A DNA stretch of 64,000 nucleotides from Sphingomonas panacis. GTDB lineage: Bacteria; Pseudomonadota; Alphaproteobacteria; Sphingomonadales; Sphingomonadaceae. Shown piece after piece: positions 55,033-62,670 of this stretch (position 1 is its first letter; each line of letters starts with the position of its first letter). The DNA is taken from the NCBI RefSeq assembly GCF_001717955.1, contig NZ_CP014168.1:4743501-4807500 (forward strand), written 5' to 3'. A model generated the notes under the pieces. It was not told the DNA's origin. It was given only the letters and a program-made list of their open reading frames with translations, and made no database searches. The translations under genes were made by a program, and so were the position numbers.

Positions 55033-56619
55033 ATGACGACACTCGCAGGCATCAAGATCAAGCGCTTCCGTGAGGAACGCACCCTCAGCCGGGCCGCGTT
55101 CGGCGCGTGGTATGGCGCGCCCGGCAGCACCGTGCAGGGCTGGGAAGAAGACGGCAAACGCGCCGGCAGCCAGATTGTCAACCAGATCGCGGCCAACGGC
55201 ATCGCCACCCACGCCGACTGGTACGTCCAAATTCGAACGGAGAACGACATGAGCACCTGGTCGCCCGATAGCTGGACTCGCGCCGAAGCGCGGCAGATGC
55301 CGACTTACCCAGACGCCGCCGCACTCGATGCGGCGACCGATACGCTCGCCAGCTTCCCGCCGCTGGTCTTCGCCGGTGAGGCGCGCAACCTCACCGCCGA
55401 TCTCGGCAAGGTCGCCGAGGGCAAGGCGTTCCTGCTGCAAGGCGGCGACTGCGCCGAATCGTTCGCCGAGCACAGCGCCAACAACATCCGCGACACCTTC
55501 CGCGTCATCCTCCAGATGGCGGTGGTGCTCACCTATGCGTCGAAGCTGCCGGTGGTGAAGGTCGGGCGCATGGCGGGCCAGTTCGCCAAGCCGCGCTCGA
55601 CCGACATGGAAACGCTGAACGGCGTCGACCTGCCCAGCTATCGCGGCGATATCGTCAACGACATCGCCTTCACCCCCGAAAGCCGAATCCCCGATCCGCA
55701 GCGGATGGTGCGCGCCTACAGCCAGTCGGCGGCGACGCTCAACCTGCTGCGCGCGTTCGCCGGCGGCGGCTATGCCAATCTCCACCAGGTCCACCGCTGG
55801 ACTCACGACTTCATGGGCCGCAGCCCGTGGTCGCAGAAATATTCCGCCGTCGCCGACCGGATCGGCGAAGCACTCGACTTCATGGAAGCGTGCGGGATCA
55901 ACCCCGAGACGGTGCCGCAGCTCGCGCAGACAACGTTCTACACCAGCCACGAGGCGCTGCTGCTGCGCTACGAACAGGCGCTGACCCGGCAGGATTCGCT
56001 GACCGGCGACTGGTACGACACCTCGGCGCACATGCTCTGGATCGGCGACCGCACGCGCTTCGAGGGATCGGCGCATGTCGAGTACCTGCGCGGCATCGGC
56101 AATCCGATCGGCATGAAGTGCGGGCCGAGCCTCGAACCGGACGCGCTGCTGCGGCTGCTCGACACGCTCAACCCCGGCCGCGTGCCCGGCCGGATGACGC
56201 TCATCACCCGCTACGGCCATGACACAATCGAGGCAGGCCTGCCCAAGCTGGTGCGCGCGGTGATGCGCGAGGGGCATCCGGTGGTGTGGAGCTGCGACCC
56301 GATGCACGGCAACGTCGTCAAGGCCGCCAACGGCTACAAGACTCGGCCGTTCGACCGCATCCTCGCCGAAGTGCGCGGCTTCTTCGCGGTCCACCGCGCC
56401 GAAGGCTCGATCGCGGGCGGCATCCACGCCGAAATGACCGGGCAGAACGTGACCGAATGCACCGGCGGCGCGGTCGACGTGACCGAACAGTCGCTCGCCG
56501 ACCGCTACCACACGCACTGCGACCCGCGCCTCAACGCGGGCCAAAGCCTCGAACTGGCGTTCCTGCTCGCCGAGATGCTCAACGCCGAAATGTCCGAACG
56601 CCGCCGCGCCGCGGCGTAA
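55033..56619 (+). CDS. Class II DAHP synthase with N-terminal XRE-like HTH domain
   Basis: This 528-residue frame encodes 3-deoxy-7-phosphoheptulonate synthase, the first enzyme of the shikimate pathway. Residues 73-528 are a normal class II enzyme: [12 protein letters not shown] (metal Cys), [34 protein letters not shown] (metal His), [17 protein letters not shown] (metal Glu) and HCDPRLN (metal Asp). Residues 1-72 form a separate helix-turn-helix ([48 protein letters not shown]). There is no stop between the two. The ATG at 55249, codon 73, is preceded by GGAG at 55239-55242, so the plain enzyme may also be made from an internal start. Two palindromic sites lie just upstream. Confidence 0.88.
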   Translation: MTTLAGIKIKRFREERTLSRAAFGAWYGAPGSTVQGWEEDGKRAGSQIVNQIAANGIATHADWYVQIRTENDMSTWSPDSWTRAEARQMPTYPDAAALDAATDTLASFPPLVFAGEARNLTADLGKVAEGKAFLLQGGDCAESFAEHSANNIRDTFRVILQMAVVLTYASKLPVVKVGRMAGQFAKPRSTDMETLNGVDLPSYRGDIVNDIAFTPESRIPDPQRMVRAYSQSAATLNLLRAFAGGGYANLHQVHRWTHDFMGRSPWSQKYSAVADRIGEALDFMEACGINPETVPQLAQTTFYTSHEALLLRYEQALTRQDSLTGDWYDTSAHMLWIGDRTRFEGSAHVEYLRGIGNPIGMKCGPSLEPDALLRLLDTLNPGRVPGRMTLITRYGHDTIEAGLPKLVRAVMREGHPVVWSCDPMHGNVVKAANGYKTRPFDRILAEVRGFFAVHRAEGSIAGGIHAEMTGQNVTECTGGAVDVTEQSLADRYHTHCDPRLNAGQSLELAFLLAEMLNAEMSERRRAAA

Positions 56620-56681
56620 GGACGACAATCCATCTTGACCGACGGAGGCGTGCGCCGTAAAGCCGCGCCTCCAACGCATAC

Positions 56682-56756
56682 GGCCCCTTCGTCTAGCGGT
56701 TAGGACGACGCCCTCTCACGGCGTAAGCACGAGTTCGATTCTCGTAGGGGTCACCA
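56682..56756 (+). tRNA. tRNA-Glu (CTC)
   Basis: A complete 75-nt cloverleaf is seen. The acceptor stem pairs GGCCCCT with AGGGGTC, the anticodon stem-loop is CGCC-CTCTCAC-GGCG with anticodon CTC, the T arm is CGAG-TTCGATT-CTCG, and CCA is encoded. A GGAGGCG/CGCCTCC hairpin (about 56644-56671) lies between the DAHP synthase stop and the tRNA. Confidence 0.97.
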
Positions 56757-56895
56757 GCGCTGGCGCAAAGCCGCCAGCTTTCCACGCATTTCGGCAGGCA
56801 TAGGTGCCACTCAGGCGGTCGCCTCAGCACCGCGGCACTTGCCCCGTTTCCAAAACCGGCGCACCTCCGCGCTTGGGCATCCGCCTTTCGGCTCT

Positions 56896-56922
56896 CGAGC
56901 CCGGCGCGGTCCGCCGGGCTCG
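56896..56922. terminator. Perfect 11-bp hairpin downstream of tRNA-Glu
   Basis: CGAGCCCGGCG and CGCCGGGCTCG pair perfectly around a 5-base loop. No T run follows on either strand, so it is only a possible terminator or processing signal between tRNA-Glu and the convergent esterase gene. Confidence 0.4.
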
Positions 56923-56962
56923 ATATCGCGAATCGTGTCGGCTCATCGGCCGGGGCAACCGG

Positions 56963-57931
56963 TCAGCCGGCGGGCTTCATCCAGTCGTGCATCGTCATCC
57001 AGCGCGCGAATTCGTCGAACCAGCCGGTGCTGGTGGTCTTCTTCGGATACATGCCGAAGCCGTGGCCGCCCTGTTCGAAGAAGTGAAACTCGACCGGGCG
57101 CTTGGCCGCACGCCAGCTCTCGATCAGCCCGAAATTGCCGTTGCCGAACAGCGGATCATCGGCCGCGAGCGCGACAAACAGCGGCGGTGCGTCAGCCGGC
57201 ACCGTCACCGCGGCGAGCGAGCCGTAGATATTGCCGGCGAAGGCGGGTTTCGCATCGGCCTGCCCGTTGAGGGTGGTGGCCATCGTGAGCATCGCGCCCG
57301 CCGAGAAACCGATCATGCCGATCCGGGCGGGATCGACATGCCATTCGGATGCGCGGCTGCGGATCAGCGCGAAGGCGGCACGCGCGTCGGCGAGCTGCGG
57401 GGCGAGATTGGCCATCATCGCCGCCGCGCTCGGACGCGGCGCGCTGCTGGTGGCGCGCTCCTGCAACGAGCGCTGGTAAGCGGCCATCTCGCCCGGCGTC
57501 TGGTTGAGCCGGTATTTCAGGACGAACGCGGCGACACCGCGCGCGGCGAGCGCGCGTGCGACATCCCACCCCTCGTTCTGCATCGACAGCGTGGTGAAGC
57601 CGCCGCCGGGCGCGACGATGACGGCTGTGCCGCTCGCCTTGGCGGGGTCGGGCAGGAACGGCGTGAGCGTCGCCACCGTCACGTTGCGGGCGAAGACGCT
57701 GTTATACTGGCCGTGCCACGATTCCTTGGCGGTCGCACCGGGCAGCGGCCCCGTGCCGAGATCAATCGCGCCCGGTTGGCTCGGGACGGCGAGCGGCACC
57801 ATCCGGTCGGCCTGTGCGTGAGCGGGCGACGTGCCCGCCAGCGCGAGAACCAGCGCGGTCGCCGCCAATCGCATGCCGAACGGCCGCACCGCGCGAGTCA
57901 ATGTTCCAGAACCGGTCCGTTTTTGCCCCAT
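56963..57931 (-). CDS. Exported alpha/beta hydrolase (acetyl-xylan-esterase-like)
   Basis: This 322-residue protein has a signal peptide (about residues 1-40, ending AHAQA) and an alpha/beta-hydrolase fold of the BD-FAE/xylan esterase type: APGGGFTTLSM oxyanion loop, nucleophile GFSAGAM, and the Asp/His pair in ALAADDPLFG and QGGHGFGMY. It likely deacetylates oligosaccharides or cleaves small esters in the periplasm. I chose the ATG at 57931, preceded by AGGGAG; a GTG at 57937 is alternative. Confidence 0.87.
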   Translation of the reverse strand: MGQKRTGSGTLTRAVRPFGMRLAATALVLALAGTSPAHAQADRMVPLAVPSQPGAIDLGTGPLPGATAKESWHGQYNSVFARNVTVATLTPFLPDPAKASGTAVIVAPGGGFTTLSMQNEGWDVARALAARGVAAFVLKYRLNQTPGEMAAYQRSLQERATSSAPRPSAAAMMANLAPQLADARAAFALIRSRASEWHVDPARIGMIGFSAGAMLTMATTLNGQADAKPAFAGNIYGSLAAVTVPADAPPLFVALAADDPLFGNGNFGLIESWRAAKRPVEFHFFEQGGHGFGMYPKKTTSTGWFDEFARWMTMHDWMKPAG

Positions 57932-57994
57932 CGTCACTCTCCCTGATTTGTCAGGGTTTTGCGCTGCCCGGGAAAGTCCGTCAATCGCGTGCGA

Positions 57995-58435
57995 TCAATC
58001 TTCGGTCGCGAGCGTGCGGATCGTGAACTGCGACACGAGCCGATGCACCCCGGGCAGCGCCGACAGGATTTCGCGATGCACGCGTTCGTAACTGTCGTCC
58101 TCGCGCACGAGAACCTTGAGGAGATAGTCCGACGCGCCGCTCATGAGATAGGCTTCCGCGACCTGATCGGTCTCGTCGAGCGCGCTTTCGAACGCCATCA
58201 TCGTGGCCTGGCGCTGGTCGGTCAGCGTGACGTTGACGAAGACGGTCGACGGATTGCCCCGCGCAGCGAGCGACAGCTTCGCCCGATAGCCAAGGATCGC
58301 CCCCGCCTCTTCCAGCGCCTTGACCCGCCGGTGCGCCGCCGAGCCTGACAGGCCGATCTTCGCGCCGAGCTGTTCGCTGGTGAGGCCCGAGTCCCGGCGA
58401 AGTTGCGCGAGGATTTTGCTATCGGTTAGGTTCAT
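57995..58435 (-). CDS. Lrp/AsnC family transcriptional regulator
   Basis: This 146-residue protein has an N-terminal HTH (DSKILAQLRRDSGLTSEQLGAKIGLSGSAAHRRVKALEEAGAILGYRAKL) and a C-terminal RAM/ligand domain (VFVNVTLTDQ, EAYLMSGASDYLLKVLVRE). Placed divergently from alanine dehydrogenase, it is probably an alanine-sensing activator of that gene, as known for AldR/Lrp pairs in other bacteria. The 133-bp spacer holds candidate binding sites. Confidence 0.92.
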   Translation of the reverse strand: MNLTDSKILAQLRRDSGLTSEQLGAKIGLSGSAAHRRVKALEEAGAILGYRAKLSLAARGNPSTVFVNVTLTDQRQATMMAFESALDETDQVAEAYLMSGASDYLLKVLVREDDSYERVHREILSALPGVHRLVSQFTIRTLATED

Positions 58436-58453
58436 GCTGGATGAACTCGCACG

Positions 58454-58526
58454 ATATTCCTATCGAACGCAATATGATCCTGATTTTCGCCGCCATGCGG
58501 GGAATCATTGCGAACCAATCTTGGTT
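58454..58526. promoter_or_regulatory. Candidate Lrp-type operators between regulator and ald
   Basis: Two symmetric elements lie in the divergent spacer: ATATT-N12-AATAT (58454-58475) and the palindrome AACCAA-TC-TTGGTT (58513-58526). The spacer is AT-richer than its surroundings. Lrp proteins often bind several such sites cooperatively. I cannot tell which element is functional. Confidence 0.45.
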
Positions 58527-58568
58527 GAAACGGAGTAGGATGGGGCTTCAGACAAGGAGCCTCTCCCC

Positions 58569-59663
58569 ATGCGTGTCGGTGTCCCCAAAGAGATCAAAAA
58601 TCACGAATATCGCGTCGGCCTGACACCCGCATCGGTGGCCGAACTCGTCGCCGCCGGGCATGCGGTGGTGGTCGAGACCAACGCCGGTTCGGGCATCGAT
58701 GTCTCGGATGCGGACTATGCGGCTGCCGGCGCCACGATCCTGCCCGACGCGGATTCGGTGTTCGAACAGGCCGAGATGATCGTCAAGGTGAAGGAGCCGC
58801 AGCCGGTCGAGATCGCGCGGCTGAGGCCGCACCATCTGCTCTTCACCTATCTCCACCTCGCCGCCGACAAGCCGCAGGCCGAGGGGCTGATGCGCTCGGG
58901 CGCGACGTGCATCGCCTATGAGACGGTCACGTCGGACAAGGGCAGCCTGCCGCTGCTCAAGCCGATGTCGGAAGTCGCCGGCCGGATGTCGGTTCAGGTC
59001 GGCGCGCATTATCTCGAAAAGGAACAGGGCGGCCGCGGCGTGCTGCTCGGCGGCGTCCCCGGCGTGGAACCCGCCAAGGTCGCGATCCTCGGCGGCGGCA
59101 TCGCCGGCGTGAACGCGGCGCAGATGGCGATCGGTATGCGCGCCGATGTCACCATCTACGACATCAACAACGATCGCCTCGCCGAACTGGACATGTTCTT
59201 TTCCAGCCAGATCAAGACGGCTTACGCCTCCAGGGCGGCGATCGCGGCGGCGGTGAAGGAAGCGCATCTCGTCATCGGCGCGGTGCTGATCCCCGGCGCG
59301 GCCGCGCCCAAGCTCGTCACCCGCGAGATGATCGGCACGATGATGCGCGGTTCGGTGCTCGTCGATATCGCGATCGACCAGGGCGGCTGCTTCGAGACCA
59401 GCCATGCCACCACGCATGACGATCCCGTTTTCGACGTGGACGGTGTGATCCATTATTGCGTCGCCAACATGCCAGGCGCCGTGGCGCGGACCTCGGCGTT
59501 CGCGCTCAACAACGCGACCCTGCCCTTCGCGCTCAAGCTGGCCAGTCTGGGTGCCGAAGCGGCCATGGCGGCGGACCCGCATCTCGCCAACGGGCTCAAC
59601 GTCTCGGGCGGCAAGATCCGTCACAAGGCGGTCGCGGAAGCGCTCGACCTGCCGCTCGACTGA
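58569..59663 (+). CDS. ald: Alanine dehydrogenase
   Basis: This 364-residue enzyme interconverts L-alanine and pyruvate plus ammonia with NAD+. The N-terminal [20 protein letters not shown], the substrate-site Lys in VKVKEPQP and His in TYLHLAADK, the Rossmann motif [15 protein letters not shown] and the [20 protein letters not shown] block are complete. An AAGGAG ribosome site lies 9 bases before the ATG. Control by the divergent Lrp protein is likely. Confidence 0.96.
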   Translation: MRVGVPKEIKNHEYRVGLTPASVAELVAAGHAVVVETNAGSGIDVSDADYAAAGATILPDADSVFEQAEMIVKVKEPQPVEIARLRPHHLLFTYLHLAADKPQAEGLMRSGATCIAYETVTSDKGSLPLLKPMSEVAGRMSVQVGAHYLEKEQGGRGVLLGGVPGVEPAKVAILGGGIAGVNAAQMAIGMRADVTIYDINNDRLAELDMFFSSQIKTAYASRAAIAAAVKEAHLVIGAVLIPGAAAPKLVTREMIGTMMRGSVLVDIAIDQGGCFETSHATTHDDPVFDVDGVIHYCVANMPGAVARTSAFALNNATLPFALKLASLGAEAAMAADPHLANGLNVSGGKIRHKAVAEALDLPLD

Positions 59664-59673
59664 GCGCGCGAGC

Positions 59674-59701
59674 AGCCGGACCTGCTACGGCGAGTCCGGC
59701 T
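59674..59701. terminator. Hairpin between convergent ald and DUF1176 genes
   Basis: AGCCGGAC (59674-59681) pairs with GTCCGGCT (59694-59701) around a 12-base loop. It sits in the 41-bp gap between two convergent stops, so it may serve both directions. No strong T run is seen. Confidence 0.4.
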
Positions 59702-59704
59702 GAC

Positions 59705-60784
59705 TCACCGCGTTGAGCGAAACAGCACCGGCCAGTCGCCCGCTTCGATGCCGCCGCAGGATTTCTGAAGCGCCATATCGGCCAGCCGAAAGACCGCGCC
59801 ATCCCAGATCCAGTTTGCCGACATGCCACAATCGGCCATCGCGCGGCCTTTCGCGGTGTCGCTCAGCATACCGGTTTTCGGATCGAACGTGCTGTCGGTG
59901 AAATAGCGCCAGCCGGCGTGATCGCTGGCGTTGCCGAGATAGGGCGTCGGCGCGATCAGCCGCTGCGACACCCCGCCCGCGCGGGGCGCGACGAACGCCA
60001 GCGACGATCCCTGATACGCCCCCATGATGCAGGGGATCAGCACCAGCGCCTGCCGGGTATCGAGCGGATACGCCACGGGCTCTATGCTGACATCCGCCTC
60101 GCAGTCTTCCTTGGCGAAGACGGCTTTCTGGCCGGCGCGAACGGCGGCGATCAACCGCGCATCTTCGCCCGGCGCCAGTCTGGCCGTGATCGGGCGATAG
60201 GGGATTTTGGGAGGTGCCGGCGGCGGCGGAACCTTCGCGGCTGGTAGCGGGCCGGGCCGCAGCAGCGCCGTCACGCCGCCCACGCGCCCCTGCCGGGAAT
60301 CGAGCCGCAGCATCGCCGCCGCGAACCCGTCTAGCGGGATGTCGTCCTCGGCGGTCAGTCGCAGCGTCGATGAGTCGCGCAGCCGCAGCACGAAGGCGCG
60401 GATGGCGGCGAGGTCGTCGCTCGCCAGCGCTGTCTCGTCGTCGTCGGTCGTCATCTCCCACACGGGCGCCGCGAGACCTGCGGGCTTGCCGTCGATCGTG
60501 ATGCCAGCGCGCACGAATTTATGGTCGGCGCGGATCGATAGCACCGGTTTCGCCGCTGGACCGGCATCGCGCTCGATCCGGATTTCCGTGCCGCGGCTCG
60601 AATCGGCGAAGCCCTTCGCCACGCAGGCGAGCGTGTTGTCGCACGCGACGAACCACGATCCGTAGCTGTCATAGGATTGCACCGGGCCGGAGCGCGAAGC
60701 CTCCGCAGGGCGCGCTTGAGCGGACCAGAGCAGCGCGGCGACGGCGGCGGCCATCCGGGGCATAAGGCGGAATTTCGATCGCAT
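59705..60784 (-). CDS. DUF1176 domain exported protein
   Basis: This 359-residue protein has a signal peptide (MRSKFRLMPRMAAAVAALLWSAQARPAEA) and matches DUF1176 in its pattern: SYGSWFVACDNTLACVAKGF, a Pro-rich linker (PAAKVPPPPAPPKIPYRP), then KEDCEADVSIEPVAYPLDTRQALVLIPCIMGAYQGSSLAFV and GMSANWIWDGAVFRLADMALQKSCGGIEAGDWPVLFRS. Conserved cysteines probably form disulfides in the periplasm. The function is unknown. The ATG at 60784 was chosen for the signal peptide. Confidence 0.82.
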   Translation of the reverse strand: MRSKFRLMPRMAAAVAALLWSAQARPAEASRSGPVQSYDSYGSWFVACDNTLACVAKGFADSSRGTEIRIERDAGPAAKPVLSIRADHKFVRAGITIDGKPAGLAAPVWEMTTDDDETALASDDLAAIRAFVLRLRDSSTLRLTAEDDIPLDGFAAAMLRLDSRQGRVGGVTALLRPGPLPAAKVPPPPAPPKIPYRPITARLAPGEDARLIAAVRAGQKAVFAKEDCEADVSIEPVAYPLDTRQALVLIPCIMGAYQGSSLAFVAPRAGGVSQRLIAPTPYLGNASDHAGWRYFTDSTFDPKTGMLSDTAKGRAMADCGMSANWIWDGAVFRLADMALQKSCGGIEAGDWPVLFRSTR

Positions 60785-60884
60785 ACCGCCGTTATGGCAT
60801 CCTCTGCCGTCAGCGCCAGCATATGCCGACCGGGCGAACCGTTCCGGCCGACACGCGTTGAAGCCACCCAATCGGGAGAAGACC

Positions 60885-61220
60885 ATGCTGCTATCGATCC
60901 TCGCGCTGGCCGTCGCCGCGCCCAACGCCTGTCTCGACCAGACGTCCACCGTCGCGATGGTCGATTGCCTCACGCGCCGGGCGAGGCAGGCCGACGCGCG
61001 GCTCAACGCCGCCTATAAGGCGGCACGGGCGCGCGTGCCGACGCGACAGGCGGCGGCACTACAGGCCGCGCAGCGCGCGTGGATCGCCTACCGCACCGCC
61101 AATTGCCGCGCGTATGCGCTCGGCGAGGGCACGATCACGCAGGTCGAGGCGGCGCAATGCGCTCTCGACACGACCAGCCGCCGCGCCGACGAGCTCGAGG
61201 CGTTCAGCCGCCGGAACTGA
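60885..61220 (+). CDS. LprI-like (DUF1311) secreted protein
   Basis: This 111-residue protein has a short signal sequence (about 1-12) and a LprI-type domain with paired cysteines (C16, C28 and two more in TANCRAYALGEGTITQVEAAQC), and the WIAYRTANC motif. Some relatives inhibit lysozyme; most are uncharacterised. A GGGAGAAG ribosome site precedes the ATG. Its 3' end overlaps the convergent efflux gene by 17 bases, and it is divergent from the DUF1176 gene. Confidence 0.82.
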   Translation: MLLSILALAVAAPNACLDQTSTVAMVDCLTRRARQADARLNAAYKAARARVPTRQAAALQAAQRAWIAYRTANCRAYALGEGTITQVEAAQCALDTTSRRADELEAFSRRN

Positions 61221-62670
61221 CCGGCGCGCGCGTCGCGGGATCGCTCCAGCCGAGGCCAAGGCTCTTCTGCACGCCGATATAGGCGTTGGTGAGCTGCGCC
61301 TTCGCCTGCGCGACCGCGATCGCCGCCGAAAGCCGCTGGCGCTCGATATCGAGCTGGTCGATCAGCGTGCTGGTGCCCGCCTGATAGCGCTGCGCGTTGA
61401 GCCGCGACGATTGCTCGGCGGTCGCCTCGGCACCGCGCAACTGGCCGAGCTGCTGGCGGACGTTGCCGAACAGCGACAGGTTCTTCTCGGCATCCTGAAG
61501 CGCCTCAAGCACCGTTTCGCGATATTGCGCTTCGGCCTGGTCGCGCTGCGCCTCGGCGGTGTGAATCGCGGCGCGGGTGCGGCCGAAATCGAGGAACGAC
61601 CAGCTCAGCATCGGCGCGACCAGCGCGGTCAGCTTGCCCGGATCGAACACGTCGCCGGGGCTGGTGCCGCCAAGCCCGAGGATGCCCATGAAGTTGATCT
61701 TCGGGTACAGCTTGGCGGTCTGCACGCCGATATTGGCATTGCCGGCGGCGAGCGCGCGTTCGGCCGAGCGGATGTCGGGGCGGTGCGCGATCAGCGTGGC
61801 GGGATCACCGACCGGCACCTGCGCGGGCGGCAGCGGCACCGGCGCCAGCGCGTCGAGTTGCGGATCGAGCGCGCCCGGCGTGCGCCCGGTCAGCGCCGCG
61901 AGCTGATCCTTATACTGGTCGATCTGCGCGGCGAGCGGCACGTTCTGCGCGTCGGTGTTCTGGACCTGGTTCTGCAGGCGCTGCACGTCGAGCTGCGACG
62001 CGGTGCCCGCCTGCAAACGCTGCCGGGTGAGATCGAGCGCCTGCCGCTGGAGCTTGCTCGATTCGGCGTTGAGCCGCTGCCGCTCCTGAACGTCGCGCAG
62101 GTTGACATAGGCCTGCGCGACCTGCGCCGACAGGCTGACCTGCGCATCGGCGAGATCGGCGAAGCGCTGCGCCACGCCGGCGCGCGCCTGCTCGATGCCG
62201 CGCCGCCCGCCGCCGAACAGATCGATCTCCCACGAGGCCGTTCCGCCGAGATTGTAGAAATTGAGCGACGAAACATCGCCGCTGCTGCTGCCGTCGCTCG
62301 AACTGCCGCCGAGATTGGTGCCGGGCAGGCCGGCATGCAGATAGGTGGCGCTGGCGCTGACGCTCGGCAGCTCGTTGGCGCGTCGCGAGGTGAGCTGCGC
62401 CTGCGCTTCACGAATACGCGCCTGAGCGAGATCGATATTGGGGCTGTGCGCCAGCGCATCGTCGACGAGGCCGTTGAGCGTCGCGTCGCCGAGCGCCTCC
62501 CACCAGCGCGCGAGGCCTGGCGCCGGGACGAGCGTCGTGTCCTTCGCGCGCACGAAGCCGCCGCGCGCCACCGCGTCGGATGCGGCCTTGGGCGGGCCGG
62601 CATAGTTCGGGCCGACGGTGCAGGCGCCGAGCAGCACCAGCGCGACGAGAGGAGTATGTTTCAGCATCAA
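61204..62670 (-). CDS. Outer membrane efflux lipoprotein (NodT/OprM family)
   Basis: This 488-residue protein has a lipoprotein signal (LLGAC, Cys17) and the duplicated outer-membrane efflux-protein domain with long helical hairpins (LAQARIREAQAQLTSRRANELPSV, YVNLRDVQERQRLNAESSKLQRQALDLTRQRLQAGTAS). It should form the trimeric TolC-like exit duct. Its ATG overlaps the stop of the DHA2 transporter gene by 4 bases, so it is the last gene of a tripartite MFS efflux operon whose adaptor (EmrA-like) would lie beyond the window. Confidence 0.92.
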   Translation of the reverse strand: MMLKHTPLVALVLLGACTVGPNYAGPPKAASDAVARGGFVRAKDTTLVPAPGLARWWEALGDATLNGLVDDALAHSPNIDLAQARIREAQAQLTSRRANELPSVSASATYLHAGLPGTNLGGSSSDGSSSGDVSSLNFYNLGGTASWEIDLFGGGRRGIEQARAGVAQRFADLADAQVSLSAQVAQAYVNLRDVQERQRLNAESSKLQRQALDLTRQRLQAGTASQLDVQRLQNQVQNTDAQNVPLAAQIDQYKDQLAALTGRTPGALDPQLDALAPVPLPPAQVPVGDPATLIAHRPDIRSAERALAAGNANIGVQTAKLYPKINFMGILGLGGTSPGDVFDPGKLTALVAPMLSWSFLDFGRTRAAIHTAEAQRDQAEAQYRETVLEALQDAEKNLSLFGNVRQQLGQLRGAEATAEQSSRLNAQRYQAGTSTLIDQLDIERQRLSAAIAVAQAKAQLTNAYIGVQKSLGLGWSDPATRAPVSSGG

